A DNA stretch of 7,841 nt from an uncultured Opitutia bacterium (GTDB taxonomy: Bacteria > Verrucomicrobiota > Verrucomicrobiia > Opitutales > UBA953): contig CAIYAN010000378.1 in assembly GCA_903924185.1 (NCBI GenBank), positions 1-7,841 of the forward strand. Direction: 5' to 3'. Of the stretch, positions 6,391-7,841 are shown piece after piece. The notes under the pieces were generated by a model, which saw nothing but the letters and a program-made list of their open reading frames with translations, searched no databases and was not told the origin of the DNA. The first letter of the stretch is position 1; each line of letters begins with the position of its first letter. Made by a program: the position numbers and the translations under genes.

Positions 6391-7692
6391 ATGCGTCTCC
6401 TTGCCCTCCTCCTTGCCTCCGTCGCCCTGACGGCTGCGCCCACCCCGCCCGAAGGCTTTACCTCGCTCTACAACGGCAAGGACCTCACTGGCTGGCGCGG
6501 TGGCGACACTTCCGACCACCGGGCCTACCTCGCCCTCTCGCCCGAAAAGCGCGCCGAGCGTGACAAGACCTGGACGGCGGACATGCTGGCCCACTGGAAG
6601 GCTGAAGGCGACGAGCTCGTTAATGATGGCAAAGGCAAGTATGCCACCACCGAGAAGGAATACGGCGACATCGAGCTGACCCTCGAATACAACATGGCAC
6701 CGCTCGGTGACTCGGGTATCTACCTCCGCAACGTCCCCCAAGTACAAATCTGGGACCCGGCCAACGCTAAGGAAAAGAAGAACGGCGCCGACAAAGGCAG
6801 CGGTGCGCTCTGGAATAACGGCCTAAACAACGGCAAATTCCCGCTCGTCGTTGCCGACAAGGCTCCCGGCGAATGGAACACCCTGCGCATCGTCATGGTC
6901 GGCGCCCGCGTCAGCATCTGGCTCAACGGCAAGCAGACGGTCGATTATGCCAGCCTCGAAAACTATTACGACCGCAAGCTCGCCGTCCCCGCTAAGGGTC
7001 CCATCTGCCTCCAGACGCATGGTGCCCCCATCCGCTGGCGCAACGTCTTCGTGCGCGAAATCAACGGTGCCGAAGCCAATAAATACCTCGCCTCGAAGGG
7101 CACCGAAGGCTTCAAAGCGATTTTCAACGGTAAGGACCTCACTGACTGGAAGGGCGCGACCGACCAGTATGAAGTCGTGGATGGCGCCATCTTCTGCAAG
7201 CCTAACAAGGGCGGCAACCTCTACCACAAGGACGACCTGACTGACTTCGTCGCTCGCCTGGAATTCAAGGTACCCGCTGGCGGCAATAACGGCCTCTGTC
7301 TCCGCTTTCCAGGCACCGGTAACACTGCCTATGTCGGCATGTGCGAGTTGCAGGTCTTGGACGACAACTATGATAAGGTGAAGGGCAAGATCGACCCACG
7401 GCAGGTCCATGGTTCGGCCTATGGCATGGTCGCCGCCCAGCGTGGCTACCAGCGCCCCATCGGCGAATGGAACTTCCAGGAAGTCACCGTCAAGGGCTCG
7501 ACCATCAAAGTCGAACTCAACGGCTACGTCATCCTCGACGCTGACCTCAGCAAGGTCGACATGGCCACGGTCATGGCGAAGAGCGCCCACCCGGGTAAGG
7601 ATCGTAAGAACGGCTTCTTCGGCTTCGCTGGCCACGGCGATGCCGTCGGCTTCCGTGACCTCTCCATCAAGTCCTTGGCCGAAGCTAAGTAA
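6391..7692 (+). CDS. Exported protein with two tandem DUF1080 domains
   Basis: The protein has 433 residues. A short Sec signal peptide (about 1-16, cleavage near LTA/AP) is followed by two DUF1080 domains. Domain 1 spans about 22-224: it opens with LYNGKDLTGW, contains GDSGIYLRNVPQVQIWDP and APGEWNT, and ends at WRNVFVREI. Domain 2 spans about 240-430: it opens with IFNGKDLTDW (244-253), contains NNGLCLRFPG and VHGSAYGM, and has a second GEWN segment. The two halves match different DUF1080 subtypes and differ from the single-domain neighbour, so this is an old fusion and not a recent duplication. A periplasmic or outer-membrane glycoside-cleaving role is inferred from the family; catalytic residues were not assigned. 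The start is set by the signal peptide. No Shine-Dalgarno precedes it; the upstream bases are an AT-rich TATAAAATCCT. The next gene begins 3 bases after the stop. Confidence 0.93.
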   Translation: MRLLALLLASVALTAAPTPPEGFTSLYNGKDLTGWRGGDTSDHRAYLALSPEKRAERDKTWTADMLAHWKAEGDELVNDGKGKYATTEKEYGDIELTLEYNMAPLGDSGIYLRNVPQVQIWDPANAKEKKNGADKGSGALWNNGLNNGKFPLVVADKAPGEWNTLRIVMVGARVSIWLNGKQTVDYASLENYYDRKLAVPAKGPICLQTHGAPIRWRNVFVREINGAEANKYLASKGTEGFKAIFNGKDLTDWKGATDQYEVVDGAIFCKPNKGGNLYHKDDLTDFVARLEFKVPAGGNNGLCLRFPGTGNTAYVGMCELQVLDDNYDKVKGKIDPRQVHGSAYGMVAAQRGYQRPIGEWNFQEVTVKGSTIKVELNGYVILDADLSKVDMATVMAKSAHPGKDRKNGFFGFAGHGDAVGFRDLSIKSLAEAK

Positions 7693-7695
7693 GCC

Positions 7696-7841
7696 ATGCA
7701 AGTTCGGCGTTCGTCGATTTTAGTCTTACTGGCCGCTGCCTCGACGTTGCTCGCCGAAGAGCGCGTTGAGTTTAACCGCGACATTCGGCCGATCTTCTCG
7801 GACACCTGCTTCGCTTGTCACGGGCCCGACGAAGCAAAGAC
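7696..7841 (+). CDS. Start of a second exported PSCyt1-type haem-motif protein (partial)
   Basis: Only the first 48 residues are present before the window ends. A Sec signal peptide (about 1-20) is followed by VEFNRDIRPIFSDTCFACHG, the start of a PSCyt1 domain, with a CxxCH haem motif at C38, C41 and H42. It closely resembles residues 31-50 of the protein at 284-3367, so a DUF1549-DUF1553 C-terminus and a following DUF1501 gene are expected beyond the edge, but neither is visible. The start sits 3 bases after the stop of the tandem DUF1080 gene in the same TAAGCCATG junction seen at 3365-3373, which suggests one transcript. Confidence 0.88.
   Translation, partial: MQVRRSSILVLLAAASTLLAEERVEFNRDIRPIFSDTCFACHGPDEAK

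Noticed and set aside
6823..7701. Long antisense open frame (292 codons) opposite the tandem DUF1080 gene
   Set aside because: It is a mirror of strongly biased codons in the real gene, has no family motif, and spans a conserved two-domain protein on the + strand.

Overview
The window looks like a gene-dense, moderately GC-rich stretch of a bacterial chromosome from the Planctomycetota-Verrucomicrobiota group, most likely Verrucomicrobiota (possibly an Opitutae-type lineage). That placement rests on protein families largely characteristic of the group: PSCyt1/DUF1549/DUF1553 haem-motif proteins, their DUF1501 partner, and several DUF1080 (3-keto-disaccharide hydrolase, PF06439) domains. All real genes lie on the + strand. 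No rRNA, tRNA, CRISPR array, insertion sequence or phage gene was seen.

Layout. Bases 2-166 are the 3' end of a gene whose C-terminus resembles the golvesin/xanthan-lyase C-terminal domain found on secreted or FAD-dependent enzymes of these bacteria. A 117-base gap follows, with a possible -10 box very close to the next start. Bases 284-5577 hold three tightly packed genes: a 1027-residue exported PSCyt1-DUF1549-DUF1553 protein, a Tat-exported DUF1501 protein, and a cytoplasmic NagB-like glucosamine-6-phosphate deaminase. The gaps between them are only 3 and 2 bases. After a 98-base gap with a small hairpin against the next start come two exported DUF1080 proteins, one with a single domain (5676-6371) and one with two (6391-7692). 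At 7696, three bases after the preceding stop, a second PSCyt1 protein begins and runs off the window.

How they may work together (inference). The set resembles a carbohydrate-utilisation locus of the Planctomycetota-Verrucomicrobiota type. The exported haem-motif/DUF1501 pair and the DUF1080 proteins would act on a glycan or glycoside outside the cytoplasm, the DUF1080 proteins perhaps by cleaving 3-keto-sugar glycosides. The NagB-like enzyme would feed an amino-sugar phosphate into glycolysis. The substrate cannot be read from the sequence, and no sulfatase, classic glycoside hydrolase, transporter or sugar 3-dehydrogenase lies in the window.

The most unusual general feature is translational. 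None of the six starts has a convincing Shine-Dalgarno sequence, and four of six carry AGCC directly before ATG, three of these within a fused stop-start motif. The window is best described as a good example of a poorly understood but known family cluster. The embedded NagB paralogue and the three divergent DUF1080 domains are the points most worth following up.
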